This document shows, piece after piece, positions 1-5,602 of a DNA stretch of 5,602 nt. The stretch lies in NCBI GenBank assembly GCA_023262645.1, contig JALRAA010000120.1:1-5602 (forward strand), read 5' to 3'. The notes under the pieces are model-generated. The model was not told the origin of the DNA, searched no databases, and saw only the letters and a list, made by a program, of their open reading frames with translations. Numbering within the stretch: the first letter of the stretch is position 1; every line of letters begins with the position of its first letter. The DNA is from Burkholderiaceae bacterium. GTDB lineage: Bacteria; Pseudomonadota; Gammaproteobacteria; Burkholderiales; Burkholderiaceae_C. Position numbers and translations under genes: made by a program.

Positions 1-1274
1 GATTATCCATATTTGGATTGTCCCAATCTGGAAAATCTTTCCATTATGATGTCATCCCTTTTGTTTTGTGACGTCATGTGTGTATTTGGTTATCCCAATC
101 CGTATTAGGAATCCAAATCCAGATTAGGACATCCCAATTCAGATCTTAGTGTGCACCTCTGTGTCACCACTGTGAAAAAAAGGACGACTACAAATGACAA
201 CCTTAGTTGGATAGAATGACCAAATTTGATTATCAACGTCCAAATCCGTATTTGGATATAGTAACTAACTATCCCAATCTGGATTGGGACAAAATCCAGA
301 TTGGGACATAACATATATACCGTTTGCATGGTGTTGTCTAATAGGTAATAGGTCTTGCGAGAGGCATAAAAAAACCGGACCGATAACATGACAATCTGCA
401 GTGATGTTCCCCAACACCAAGAGCCAAATTTTGCTTGGAGGTGATTGACATTGTGGAATAGCTCTGCCAAATCATAAAAGCCATCTACTAATCAGACAGA
501 CTGTCCTGGTTTTTTTGAAATATTTGCAATACAATACTAATTGCTTGACTATGACAGAAATCTAGTAATTGATATTTACAGTATAGTTTATGTGCAAGTT
601 CAACCCAGTTACCTTATTTTAAAGTTAGCTATTATTTTATTACAAAATAACCACTAGGAAGAAATAAAGAACTATAGTACGACAGTAAGTGAATATAGAT
701 TAACTTCACCTCTTCAGTTTGAAACCTTAAGAAAATGGGTACTTCAATTTAGATCCGCATTTCTCACTTAAGGAAACTTGGAATTTGATAATTCTACGTT
801 GAATAATAATGGAACTACGATATAGTAGTGCATAGGGGAAATCCACATGCCACTCCAGAGTGCAAATCATTATGTTCCCAAAAGAAATAATATCTTCTTT
901 GTCTAAAACAACATGGAAGCACATCAGCTCAAGTTCAATGTGGATGCATACGTATGACTAAATGAACCGAAAGACACAGATTAACTCTTGGTACAGCATC
1001 AAGTTGGAGAGAAAACTCTTGTGAATGTTAAATGATCAAGATTATCTTTCTGTTGCAAAAAATTAATATGATAATTAATTGATTTATCTAGATTCCAAAT
1101 CCATTGGCCAAGCTGTACAACACGTACCTCCTCTATTCTCGATACATGCAGCATTATGATTGCATGTTCAAATATAAACCAAACAAAGTTTCATTAAGGT
1201 TCTCAGCCATCTGAAAATGTCATTAAATAATTATCTGGCTGCTCTAAAGTGATCCATTATCTTTGTAGAATCTT
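1..1274. other. AT-rich non-coding flank, eukaryote-like
   Basis: This stretch of about 1.27 kb is visibly AT-rich and contains many short A and T runs. It differs sharply from the adjoining operon. Only short open frames occur (121 codons on the minus strand at 105-470, 65 codons at 727-924). The first reads straight through the palindromic repeats and neither resembles a known protein. No Shine-Dalgarno-led gene, tRNA, rRNA or transposase fragment was recognised. Bases 6-308 hold a palindromic repeat cluster, described separately; bases 310-1274 show nothing I can name. The texture, low coding density with degenerate repeats, resembles plant or animal intergenic or intronic DNA. That is an inference from composition, and a very AT-rich bacterial or viral spacer cannot be excluded. 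Its right boundary is set by the loss of NuoM similarity. Confidence 0.6.
6..308. repeat. Cluster of degenerate 18-bp palindromic units
   Basis: A quasi-palindromic unit of the form TCCMAATC-NN-GATTNGGA recurs here. Full-length copies are at 93-110 (TCCCAATCCGTATTAGGA), 112-129 (TCCAAATCCAGATTAGGA), 239-256 (TCCAAATCCGTATTTGGA, perfect 7-bp arms around CCGT) and 272-289 (TCCCAATCTGGATTGGGA, perfect 8-bp arms around TG). A decayed copy starts at 132. Shorter forms are at 6-17 (TCCATATTTGGA), 21-32 (TCCCAATCTGGA) and 295-306 (TCCAGATTGGGA). The last two are reverse complements of each other and sit at opposite ends of the cluster, giving a perfect 14-bp inverted pair at 19-32 and 295-308. Spacing is irregular, so this is neither a CRISPR array nor a simple tandem satellite. 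It could be a fold-back or MITE-like element or a decayed minisatellite. I do not recognise the family. Confidence 0.7.
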
Positions 1275-2174
1275 CAGCTTTTTCATGTCTTGCTGAACGA
1301 TGGCCACCAAGCCGACGTAAACCACGGCCACCAAAGAAAGTGTGAGCATCAGCCAAGCCCATTCATGAGCCGCATCGGGCGCAATGGGCAGCGAAAACCG
1401 CAGAAACCCGTAAGCGCCCAACTTGAGCATGATGGCAGCCAAAACCGCTGAACCGCCAGTAGGCGCTTCGACGTGGACATCTGGCAACCAAGTATGTACC
1501 GGCCACATCGGCACTTTGACGGCGAAAGCGGCGAAAAACGCAAAAAACAAAAATGTTTGCGGGGTTGCGGCCAATGGCAGTTGCTGCCAAGTGGCCAAAT
1601 CGAAGCTGCCTTCAGAAGCAATGTACAAATAAATCAACGCCACCAGCATTAGCAGTGAGCCCAGCAAGGTATAGAGGAAAAACTTGAAAGCCGCATAAAT
1701 TTTGTTGGGCCCGCCCCATACGCCAATGATCAAGTACATCGGTATCAGCGTGGCTTCGAAAAACACATAAAACAACATGCCATCGAGTGCGCAAAACACC
1801 CCGATCAATAATCCGCTGAGTACCAAAAATGCACCCATATATTGGTTGACACGCTCGGTGATCACTTCCCAGCCAGCGATCACCACCACCACGGTAATGA
1901 ACGCAGTCAACACAACAAACCACAGAGAAATACCGTCGATGCCCAAGTGGTAGTTCACATTGAAACGGTTGATCCAAGGCATGTTCTCAACAAATTGCAT
2001 GGTGGCTGACGCATGGTCGAATTGGACATACAAAGGCAAGGTCAACAAGAAACTGACCACAGCACCGGTCAATGCCAACCAACGCACCATGTGGGCATGC
2101 TCATCACGACCGAAGGCCAGCAACAAAATGCCAAACACGATCGGGGTCCAAATGACCAGGCTCAGCATTTCCAT
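1257..2174 (-). CDS. nuoM: NuoM, proton-translocating subunit M, 3'-truncated
   Basis: This is NADH-quinone oxidoreductase (complex I) subunit M, an inner-membrane, antiporter-like proton pump subunit. Residues 1-300 are a normal NuoM N-terminal part: hydrophobic helices throughout, FFEATLIPMY around residue 140 (E140, matching the key TM5 Glu), VKVPMWPVHTWLPD at 219-232 (K220, the TM7 Lys) and LKLGAYG at 250-256 (K251, the TM8 Lys). Similarity stops after QQDMKKL at residue 300, where the family normally continues with IAYSS. Five unrelated residues (KILQR) and TAA follow. The family is about 490-500 residues, so the C-terminal helices, including the TM12 Glu of the exit half-channel, are missing. 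The ATG at 2174 is preferred over the one two codons later because AAAGG lies 6 nt upstream of it. nuoM follows nuoL by 43 bp. The truncation coincides with the change to AT-rich DNA, so it is probably a join artefact and not a natural mutation. Confidence 0.93.
   Translation of the reverse strand: MEMLSLVIWTPIVFGILLLAFGRDEHAHMVRWLALTGAVVSFLLTLPLYVQFDHASATMQFVENMPWINRFNVNYHLGIDGISLWFVVLTAFITVVVVIAGWEVITERVNQYMGAFLVLSGLLIGVFCALDGMLFYVFFEATLIPMYLIIGVWGGPNKIYAAFKFFLYTLLGSLLMLVALIYLYIASEGSFDLATWQQLPLAATPQTFLFFAFFAAFAVKVPMWPVHTWLPDVHVEAPTGGSAVLAAIMLKLGAYGFLRFSLPIAPDAAHEWAWLMLTLSLVAVVYVGLVAIVQQDMKKLKILQR
1273..1277. other. Junction: bacterial nuoM to AT-rich DNA
   Basis: On the minus strand the nuoM frame is intact through the codons for Q-D-M-K-K-L, with the Leu codon CTG at 1275-1277. 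The next codon is AAG (Lys) where NuoM proteins have Ile, and everything further left is AT-rich and unrelated. The break therefore lies at about 1274, with an uncertainty of a base or two from chance identity. No target-site duplication, insertion-sequence end or tRNA is visible at the break, so no integration mechanism is apparent. Confidence 0.85.
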
Positions 2175-2180
2175 GGCAAG

Positions 2181-2185
2181 CCTTT
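2181..2185 (-). promoter_or_regulatory. Ribosome binding site of nuoM
   Basis: On the minus strand AAAGG lies 6 nt before the ATG at 2174. This spacing supports that ATG over the in-frame ATG two codons further on, which would sit 12 nt away. Confidence 0.6.
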
Positions 2186-2217
2186 GGGTTGAATCCGAAT
2201 AAAAAACGGGGTTATGT

Positions 2218-4221
2218 TCATGGTTTGAGCCAAACGAACCAAGTGATCAATCCGAACATACCCAGAATCATCAACAAGGCATAGTGATAAAGAAAACCGG
2301 TTTGCAAACGGCGGGCCACCAGGGCCACTTTGCCAATGACGCGCCATGACCCGTTGACCACAAAACCGTCGATCATCCCTTGGTCACCACCCTTCCACAA
2401 ACCAAAAGCCAACCAACGGGTGCCACGAGCAAGTATCTTTTCGTTGAAATCGTCCAAAAAATATTTGTTCATCAACAAACTGTGCAGCGGCTTGACATGC
2501 TGCTGAATGAACGCAGGAACAGATGGGTGAACCATGTACATGTAGAAAGCCACCAGTACGCCGGCCAAAGCCAACATGAAAGGCCATGAGGTCAACGCAT
2601 GCTCGGCCATGGCCATGGGCGAGTGGAAAGCGTCTTGCAGTTCTTGCATGGCAGGGTGAATGGCGGTGTTGACATGGATAGCGTCTTTGAAGAAATCGCC
2701 AAACAACATGGGTTCGATGGTGTAGAAGCCCATCACCACTGAGGGAATGGCAAGCAACACCAAAGGCAATGTCACCACCCAAGGCGATTCGTGTGGTGTG
2801 TGCGTGTGGTGGTCGTCGTGATGCGCATGGGGGTCTTGGTCAAAACGCGGCTTTCCGTGAAACACCAAAAAATACATGCGAAAAGAATAAAAAGCCGTGA
2901 CAAACACGCCTGCCAGCACTGCGAAATATGCCCAAGACGCAGCGGGCAAATGACTGGCTGCCACAGCTTCGATGATGCTGTCTTTGGAATAAAAACCCGA
3001 GAAAAGCGGCGTGCCAATCAGCGCCAGCGAGCCCAACAACGAGGTGAGCCATGTGATGGGCATGTATTTGCGCAAGCCCCCCATGTAACGAATGTCTTGG
3101 TTGTGGTGCACGCCCATGATGACCGATCCCGCACCCAAAAACAGCAAGGCTTTGAAAAATGCATGGGTCATCAAATGGAACACTGCAACTGAATAAGCAG
3201 AGGCGCCCAGCGCCACCGTCATATAGCCCAATTGCGACAGCGTGGAGTACGCCACCACGCGTTTGATATCGTTTTGCACAATACCCAAAAAACCCATGAA
3301 CAACGCCGTGATGGCGCCTACAGTCAGCACCAAATTGAGCGCGGTATCCGACAACTCAAACAAGGGCGACATGCGAGCGACCATGAATATGCCAGCGGTC
3401 ACCATCGTGGCGGCGTGGATCAAAGCAGAAATAGGCGTCGGGCCTTCCATCGAGTCGGGCAACCACACATGCAAAGGAAATTGCGCCGATTTACCCATGG
3501 CGCCAATGAACAAACAAATACAAATGACCGTGACCAGCATCCAATCGGTGCCCGGCAGGGTCAATGCGGCCAATTGGTCTGCTTTGGCAAACGCCTCTGT
3601 GTAATTCAAGGTGCCAGCATAGGCAACGATCAAACCAATTCCCAAAATAAAACCGAAATCACCCACACGGTTGACCAAAAAGGCTTTCATATTGGCAAAC
3701 ACGGCACTGGGCTTGTTGAACCAAAACCCGATGAGCAAGTACGAAACCAGACCCACGGCCTCCCAACCAAAAAACAACTGAAGCATGTTGTTGCTCATGA
3801 CCAGCATCAACATGGCAAAAGTGAACAAAGAGATATAGGCAAAAAACCGGTTGTAGCCTTCGTCTTCTTCCATGTATCCGATGGTGTAGATGTGAACCAT
3901 CAACGAAACAAATGTGACCACGCACATCATCATGGCAGTGAGTCCATCGACCATGAAGCCGATTTCCATTTTCAAGCCGCCCACTTGCATCCATGTGTAA
4001 AGCGTCTCATTGAAACGCGCGCCATCGACCACCACGTCTTGCAAGGTGAGTGCAGACAAAACAAAAGACACCAGCACGCCCAAAATAGTGAGGCTGTGCG
4101 ACCAACGGCGTCCCAGTCCGTTGCCGCCGAGATGGGTGCCCCAAATACCGGCCAGCAGCGAACCGGCCAAAGGGGCCAGTGCAACTGTGATCAGGGTAGA
4201 GGCTTGAATAGTTTGGCTCAT
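2218..4221 (-). CDS. nuoL: NuoL, proton-translocating subunit L
   Basis: This is complex I subunit L, the distal antiporter-like membrane subunit with the long lateral helix. The frame is complete at 667 residues, longer than the 613 of E. coli. Recognisable positions are FFGWEAVGLVSYLLIGFW around E154 (TM5 Glu), NRVGDFGF with D188, MGKSAQFPLHVWLPD with K244 (TM7 Lys), ALIHAATMVTAG with H269, HAFFKALLF with K357 (TM8-10 region Lys) and GFYSKD with K413 (TM12 Lys). All expected proton-path residues are therefore present. A His/Asp-rich hydrophilic loop (HAHHDDHHTHTPH) lies at 465-477. The C-terminal part (about 510-667) fits the amphipathic lateral helix plus final membrane anchor. The start at 4221 lies 12 bp after the nuoK stop. 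No strong Shine-Dalgarno motif is seen before it, so coupling to nuoK translation is likely. The large open frame on the opposite strand is its shadow. Confidence 0.98.
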   Translation of the reverse strand: MSQTIQASTLITVALAPLAGSLLAGIWGTHLGGNGLGRRWSHSLTILGVLVSFVLSALTLQDVVVDGARFNETLYTWMQVGGLKMEIGFMVDGLTAMMMCVVTFVSLMVHIYTIGYMEEDEGYNRFFAYISLFTFAMLMLVMSNNMLQLFFGWEAVGLVSYLLIGFWFNKPSAVFANMKAFLVNRVGDFGFILGIGLIVAYAGTLNYTEAFAKADQLAALTLPGTDWMLVTVICICLFIGAMGKSAQFPLHVWLPDSMEGPTPISALIHAATMVTAGIFMVARMSPLFELSDTALNLVLTVGAITALFMGFLGIVQNDIKRVVAYSTLSQLGYMTVALGASAYSVAVFHLMTHAFFKALLFLGAGSVIMGVHHNQDIRYMGGLRKYMPITWLTSLLGSLALIGTPLFSGFYSKDSIIEAVAASHLPAASWAYFAVLAGVFVTAFYSFRMYFLVFHGKPRFDQDPHAHHDDHHTHTPHESPWVVTLPLVLLAIPSVVMGFYTIEPMLFGDFFKDAIHVNTAIHPAMQELQDAFHSPMAMAEHALTSWPFMLALAGVLVAFYMYMVHPSVPAFIQQHVKPLHSLLMNKYFLDDFNEKILARGTRWLAFGLWKGGDQGMIDGFVVNGSWRVIGKVALVARRLQTGFLYHYALLMILGMFGLITWFVWLKP

Positions 4222-4233
4222 GGTGATGCTGAA

Positions 4234-4542
4234 TCAGCCCTTCAGGCTATTGAGTTCGTCAACATTGACGCTGGAACGGTTGCGAAACAACAGCACCAAA
4301 ATAGCCAGCCCGATGGCGGATTCGGCGGCGGCTACCGTCAAAATAAAAAACACAAACACCTGACCGTGCATGTCGCCCAGGTAGTGTGAAAACGCGACGA
4401 AATTGGTATTGACGGCAAGCAACATCAGTTCGATGGCCATCAACAAAACAATCAGGTTTTTTCGGTTCAGAAAAATACCGATCACCGACAACGCGAACAA
4501 AACCGCGCCCAACGTGAGGTAGTGACCGAGGGTGATGTTCAT
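4234..4542 (-). CDS. nuoK: NuoK, complex I membrane subunit K
   Basis: This is a small three-helix membrane subunit, homologous to mitochondrial ND4L and to the MrpC-type antiporter subunit. It helps form the proton path between the quinone-binding end and the antiporter-like subunits. The length of 102 residues is typical. The two conserved buried glutamates are visible: E38 in LLMAIELMLLAVN and E74 in AAAESAIGLA, matching E36 and E72 of E. coli. The start ATG at 4542 overlaps the nuoJ stop as ATGA, and a strong GAGGAG lies 8 nt upstream inside nuoJ, so translation is probably coupled. nuoL begins 12 bp after its stop. Nothing is unusual about the gene. Confidence 0.98.
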   Translation of the reverse strand: MNITLGHYLTLGAVLFALSVIGIFLNRKNLIVLLMAIELMLLAVNTNFVAFSHYLGDMHGQVFVFFILTVAAAESAIGLAILVLLFRNRSSVNVDELNSLKG

Positions 4543-5180
4543 GGTTTGGGCTCCTCTGCCGCAGGCGGCACCAAGGGTTGTTGCACCGGGTCCATTTTGA
4601 CCATGCGCAAACGGTCAGCGGCTTTGACTTTGACTTGTTCACCCGGGTCTTGCGCTTTCGTGTCTTTGCGCTCACGCATGGTCAATGCAATCGCCGACAC
4701 AATAGCCACCAAAAGAATGACCGCCGCGATTTCCAGTGGGTACAAATACTCGGTGTAGAGCAACACGCCCAGGTCACGCGTGTTTGACACTGGTAAACCA
4801 GCCACTGACGACGTGTCCACTGCGATTTGAGAAGAACGAAAGCCGCCCATCAACACGGAAGCCAACTCCAGCGCCAACACCGCACCAATGAAAGCCGCCA
4901 AGGGGAAGTGTTTCCAAAAATCTTTTTTCAACGCATCCAAATTGATGTCAATCATCATCACCACAAACAAGAACAACACCATCACTGCGCCCACATAAAC
5001 CAGTACCAGTGTGATGGACAGAAATTCGGCTTTGAGAAGCATCCAAATGCCAGAGGCTTGAAAAAACGCCAGCACCAAATACAAGGCGGCATGCACTGGG
5101 TTGCGCGCCGTGATAACGCGCAAGGCTGCGAACAGCATGACCGCCGAAAATACATAGAAAAGCGCTGACTTGATATCCAT
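4539..5180 (-). CDS. nuoJ: NuoJ, complex I membrane subunit J
   Basis: This is a five-helix membrane subunit homologous to mitochondrial ND6. It links the quinone-reaction end of complex I to proton translocation. The first helix is at about 1-20. The family signature is in TM3: VYVGAVMVLFLFVVMM at 61-76, with the conserved Tyr62 and Gly64 of the pi-bulge helix. RNPVHAALYLVLAF at 26-39 is also typical. Helices near 93-112 and 149-167 follow. A hydrophilic, proline-rich tail (about 168-213) ends in EEPKP, as in other Burkholderiales versions (recalled, not tested). The start MDIKSALFYV at 5180 was chosen because the helix begins directly after it; a longer frame reaching 5237 would only add polar residues encoded inside nuoI. 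AGGA lies 12 nt upstream, a slightly long spacing. The gene starts 19 bp after the nuoI stop and overlaps nuoK by 4 bp. Confidence 0.97.
   Translation of the reverse strand: MDIKSALFYVFSAVMLFAALRVITARNPVHAALYLVLAFFQASGIWMLLKAEFLSITLVLVYVGAVMVLFLFVVMMIDINLDALKKDFWKHFPLAAFIGAVLALELASVLMGGFRSSQIAVDTSSVAGLPVSNTRDLGVLLYTEYLYPLEIAAVILLVAIVSAIALTMRERKDTKAQDPGEQVKVKAADRLRMVKMDPVQQPLVPPAAEEPKP
4551..4556 (-). promoter_or_regulatory. Ribosome binding site of nuoK
   Basis: On the minus strand GAGGAG sits 8 nt before the nuoK ATG, inside the last codons of nuoJ. It is the clearest Shine-Dalgarno sequence of the operon segment and fits initiation at the ATGA overlap. Confidence 0.7.
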
Positions 5181-5199
5181 GGGCTTGTCTGATCCTGGG

Positions 5200-5602
5200 T
5201 TAGCGGTATTTGGCGTCTGCCGCCTTGTTGGCAGCAATTTGGGGTTCGTATTTATCGCCTACTGCCAGCAGCATGTCTTTGGTGAAATACAAATCGCCGC
5301 GTTTTTCACCGTGGTATTCAAAGATATGTGTTTCCACAATCGAATCCACTGGACAGCTTTCTTCGCAAAAGCCACAAAAAATACATTTGGTCAGATCGAT
5401 GTCGTAACGTGTGGTTCGGCGCGATCCATCGTCACGCACATCCGATTCAATCGTGATGGCCATGGCAGGACACACGGCTTCACATAATTTGCAAGCAATA
5501 CATCTTTCTTCTCCATTAGGATATCTTCTTAAAGCATGTTCACCTCTGAATCTTGGACTGATTTTTCCTTTTTCAAATGGATAGTTAATAGTTTTTTTAG
5601 AA
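5200..5602 (-). CDS. nuoI: NuoI, 2x[4Fe-4S] subunit, 5'-partial and chimeric
   Basis: This is the complex I iron-sulfur subunit with clusters N6a and N6b, the 23-kDa (NDUFS8/TYKY) homologue in the connecting arm at the membrane face. The frame is open to the right edge, giving 133 residues of about 165; the start is outside. The first cluster motif is CIACKLCEAVCP (residues 34-45 of the visible part) and the second is CIFCGFCEESCP (73-84), so all eight cysteines are present. The C-terminus YHGEKRGDLYFTKDMLL...AADAKYR is typical of Burkholderiales. Codon use changes inside the first motif. Upstream residues use AGA for all five Arg and TTA for both Leu between 5485 and 5602, with protein sequence INYPFEKGKISPRFRGEHAL of an alphaproteobacterial or mitochondrial type. 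Downstream Arg codons are CGT, CGC and CGA only. The gene is thus an in-frame fusion of two different nuoI sequences. nuoJ follows after 19 bp. Confidence 0.93.
   Translation of the reverse strand, partial: SKKTINYPFEKGKISPRFRGEHALRRYPNGEERCIACKLCEAVCPAMAITIESDVRDDGSRRTTRYDIDLTKCIFCGFCEESCPVDSIVETHIFEYHGEKRGDLYFTKDMLLAVGDKYEPQIAANKAADAKYR
5476..5505. other. Junction: two different nuoI sequences
   Basis: The switch from GC-balanced to AT-rich codons falls within the codons for the first 4Fe-4S motif, R-C-I-A-C-K-L-C-E-A. TTA TGT (Leu-Cys at 5482-5487) already looks AT-type, while GAA GCC GTG TGT (5473-5481) fits the operon. Codons in between are conserved enough that both parents could share a run of identical bases, so the exact crossover cannot be fixed. 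The reading frame and every conserved residue are kept, as expected of a homology-driven join. Confidence 0.7.

Noticed and set aside
69..76. TGACGTCA palindrome resembling a CRE/bZIP binding site
   Set aside because: A single 8-bp match with no gene or promoter nearby cannot be supported as functional.
6..308. CRISPR array
   Set aside because: Units are degenerate, palindromic and irregularly spaced, some directly adjacent, with no constant-length spacers and no cas genes.
105..470. Minus-strand open frame of 121 codons in the AT-rich flank
   Set aside because: It reads through the palindromic repeats (CPNLDF and CPNLDL come from repeat copies), has no ribosome site, and no family resemblance is seen.
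727..924. Minus-strand open frame of 65 codons
   Set aside because: It is short, lies in AT-rich DNA, lacks a ribosome site and resembles no protein I know.
1050..1127. Possible 78-bp intron on the minus strand (GAG|GTACGTG donor at 1121-1130, T-rich stretch and CAG acceptor near 1050)
   Set aside because: The splice-site look is suggestive of plant DNA, but no coding frame is supported on either side, and such motifs arise often by chance in AT-rich sequence.
3232..4389. Long plus-strand open frame (385 codons) opposite nuoL and nuoK
   Set aside because: It is rich in His, Gln, Arg and Asn with no recognisable domain, which is the usual antisense shadow of a hydrophobic membrane protein gene. 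NuoL on the other strand is full-length with all family residues.
5181..5237. Longer NuoJ start at 5237 adding 19 residues
   Set aside because: The extension is polar, encoded within the nuoI 3' end, and unlike the family N-terminus, which begins just before the first membrane helix at 5180.

Overview
The window appears to be three pieces of DNA of different origin joined end to end. The middle piece (about 1275 to 5480, all genes on the minus strand) is a well-preserved part of a bacterial respiratory complex I operon in the order nuoI-nuoJ-nuoK-nuoL-nuoM. This is the canonical order of the 14-gene nuo operon. Protein features point to a betaproteobacterium of the order Burkholderiales, probably Comamonadaceae-like: a NuoI C-terminus ending in AADAKYR, a NuoJ with a charged, proline-rich tail, and a 667-residue NuoL with a His-rich loop. 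The family-level placement is recalled from known sequences and has not been tested by a search.

Layout from left to right. Bases 1-1274 are AT-rich, carry no credible gene, and resemble eukaryotic intergenic or intronic DNA; bases 6-308 hold a cluster of degenerate 18-bp palindromic units. At about 1274 this DNA abuts codon 300 of nuoM, so NuoM loses roughly its last 190 residues and ends in a short foreign tail and a chance stop. nuoL, nuoK and nuoJ are complete. nuoI runs off the right edge without its start. Its last 100 or so bases before the edge (about 5485-5602) change abruptly to AT-rich codon use (AGA for Arg, TTA for Leu) and to a protein sequence typical of alphaproteobacterial or mitochondrial NuoI/NDUFS8. 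The fusion is in frame and lies inside the first 4Fe-4S cysteine motif.

How the genes work together: NuoI carries the N6a and N6b iron-sulfur clusters that pass electrons towards quinone. NuoJ and NuoK are small membrane subunits linking the quinone site to the proton path. NuoL and NuoM are the large antiporter-like proton-translocating subunits. The genes are tightly packed: nuoJ/nuoK overlap by ATGA, and the other gaps are 12, 19 and 43 bp. This fits one polycistronic mRNA transcribed from right to left, with its promoter outside the window.

The main point of note is the mosaic structure, not a new system. The two breaks, one at an unrelated sequence and one at a highly conserved motif shared by two different nuoI genes, look most like a chimeric assembly or amplification product, for example bacterial contamination in a eukaryotic or mixed sample. 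A genuine transfer is possible but less likely. No mobile element, CRISPR array, RNA gene or defence system was found.
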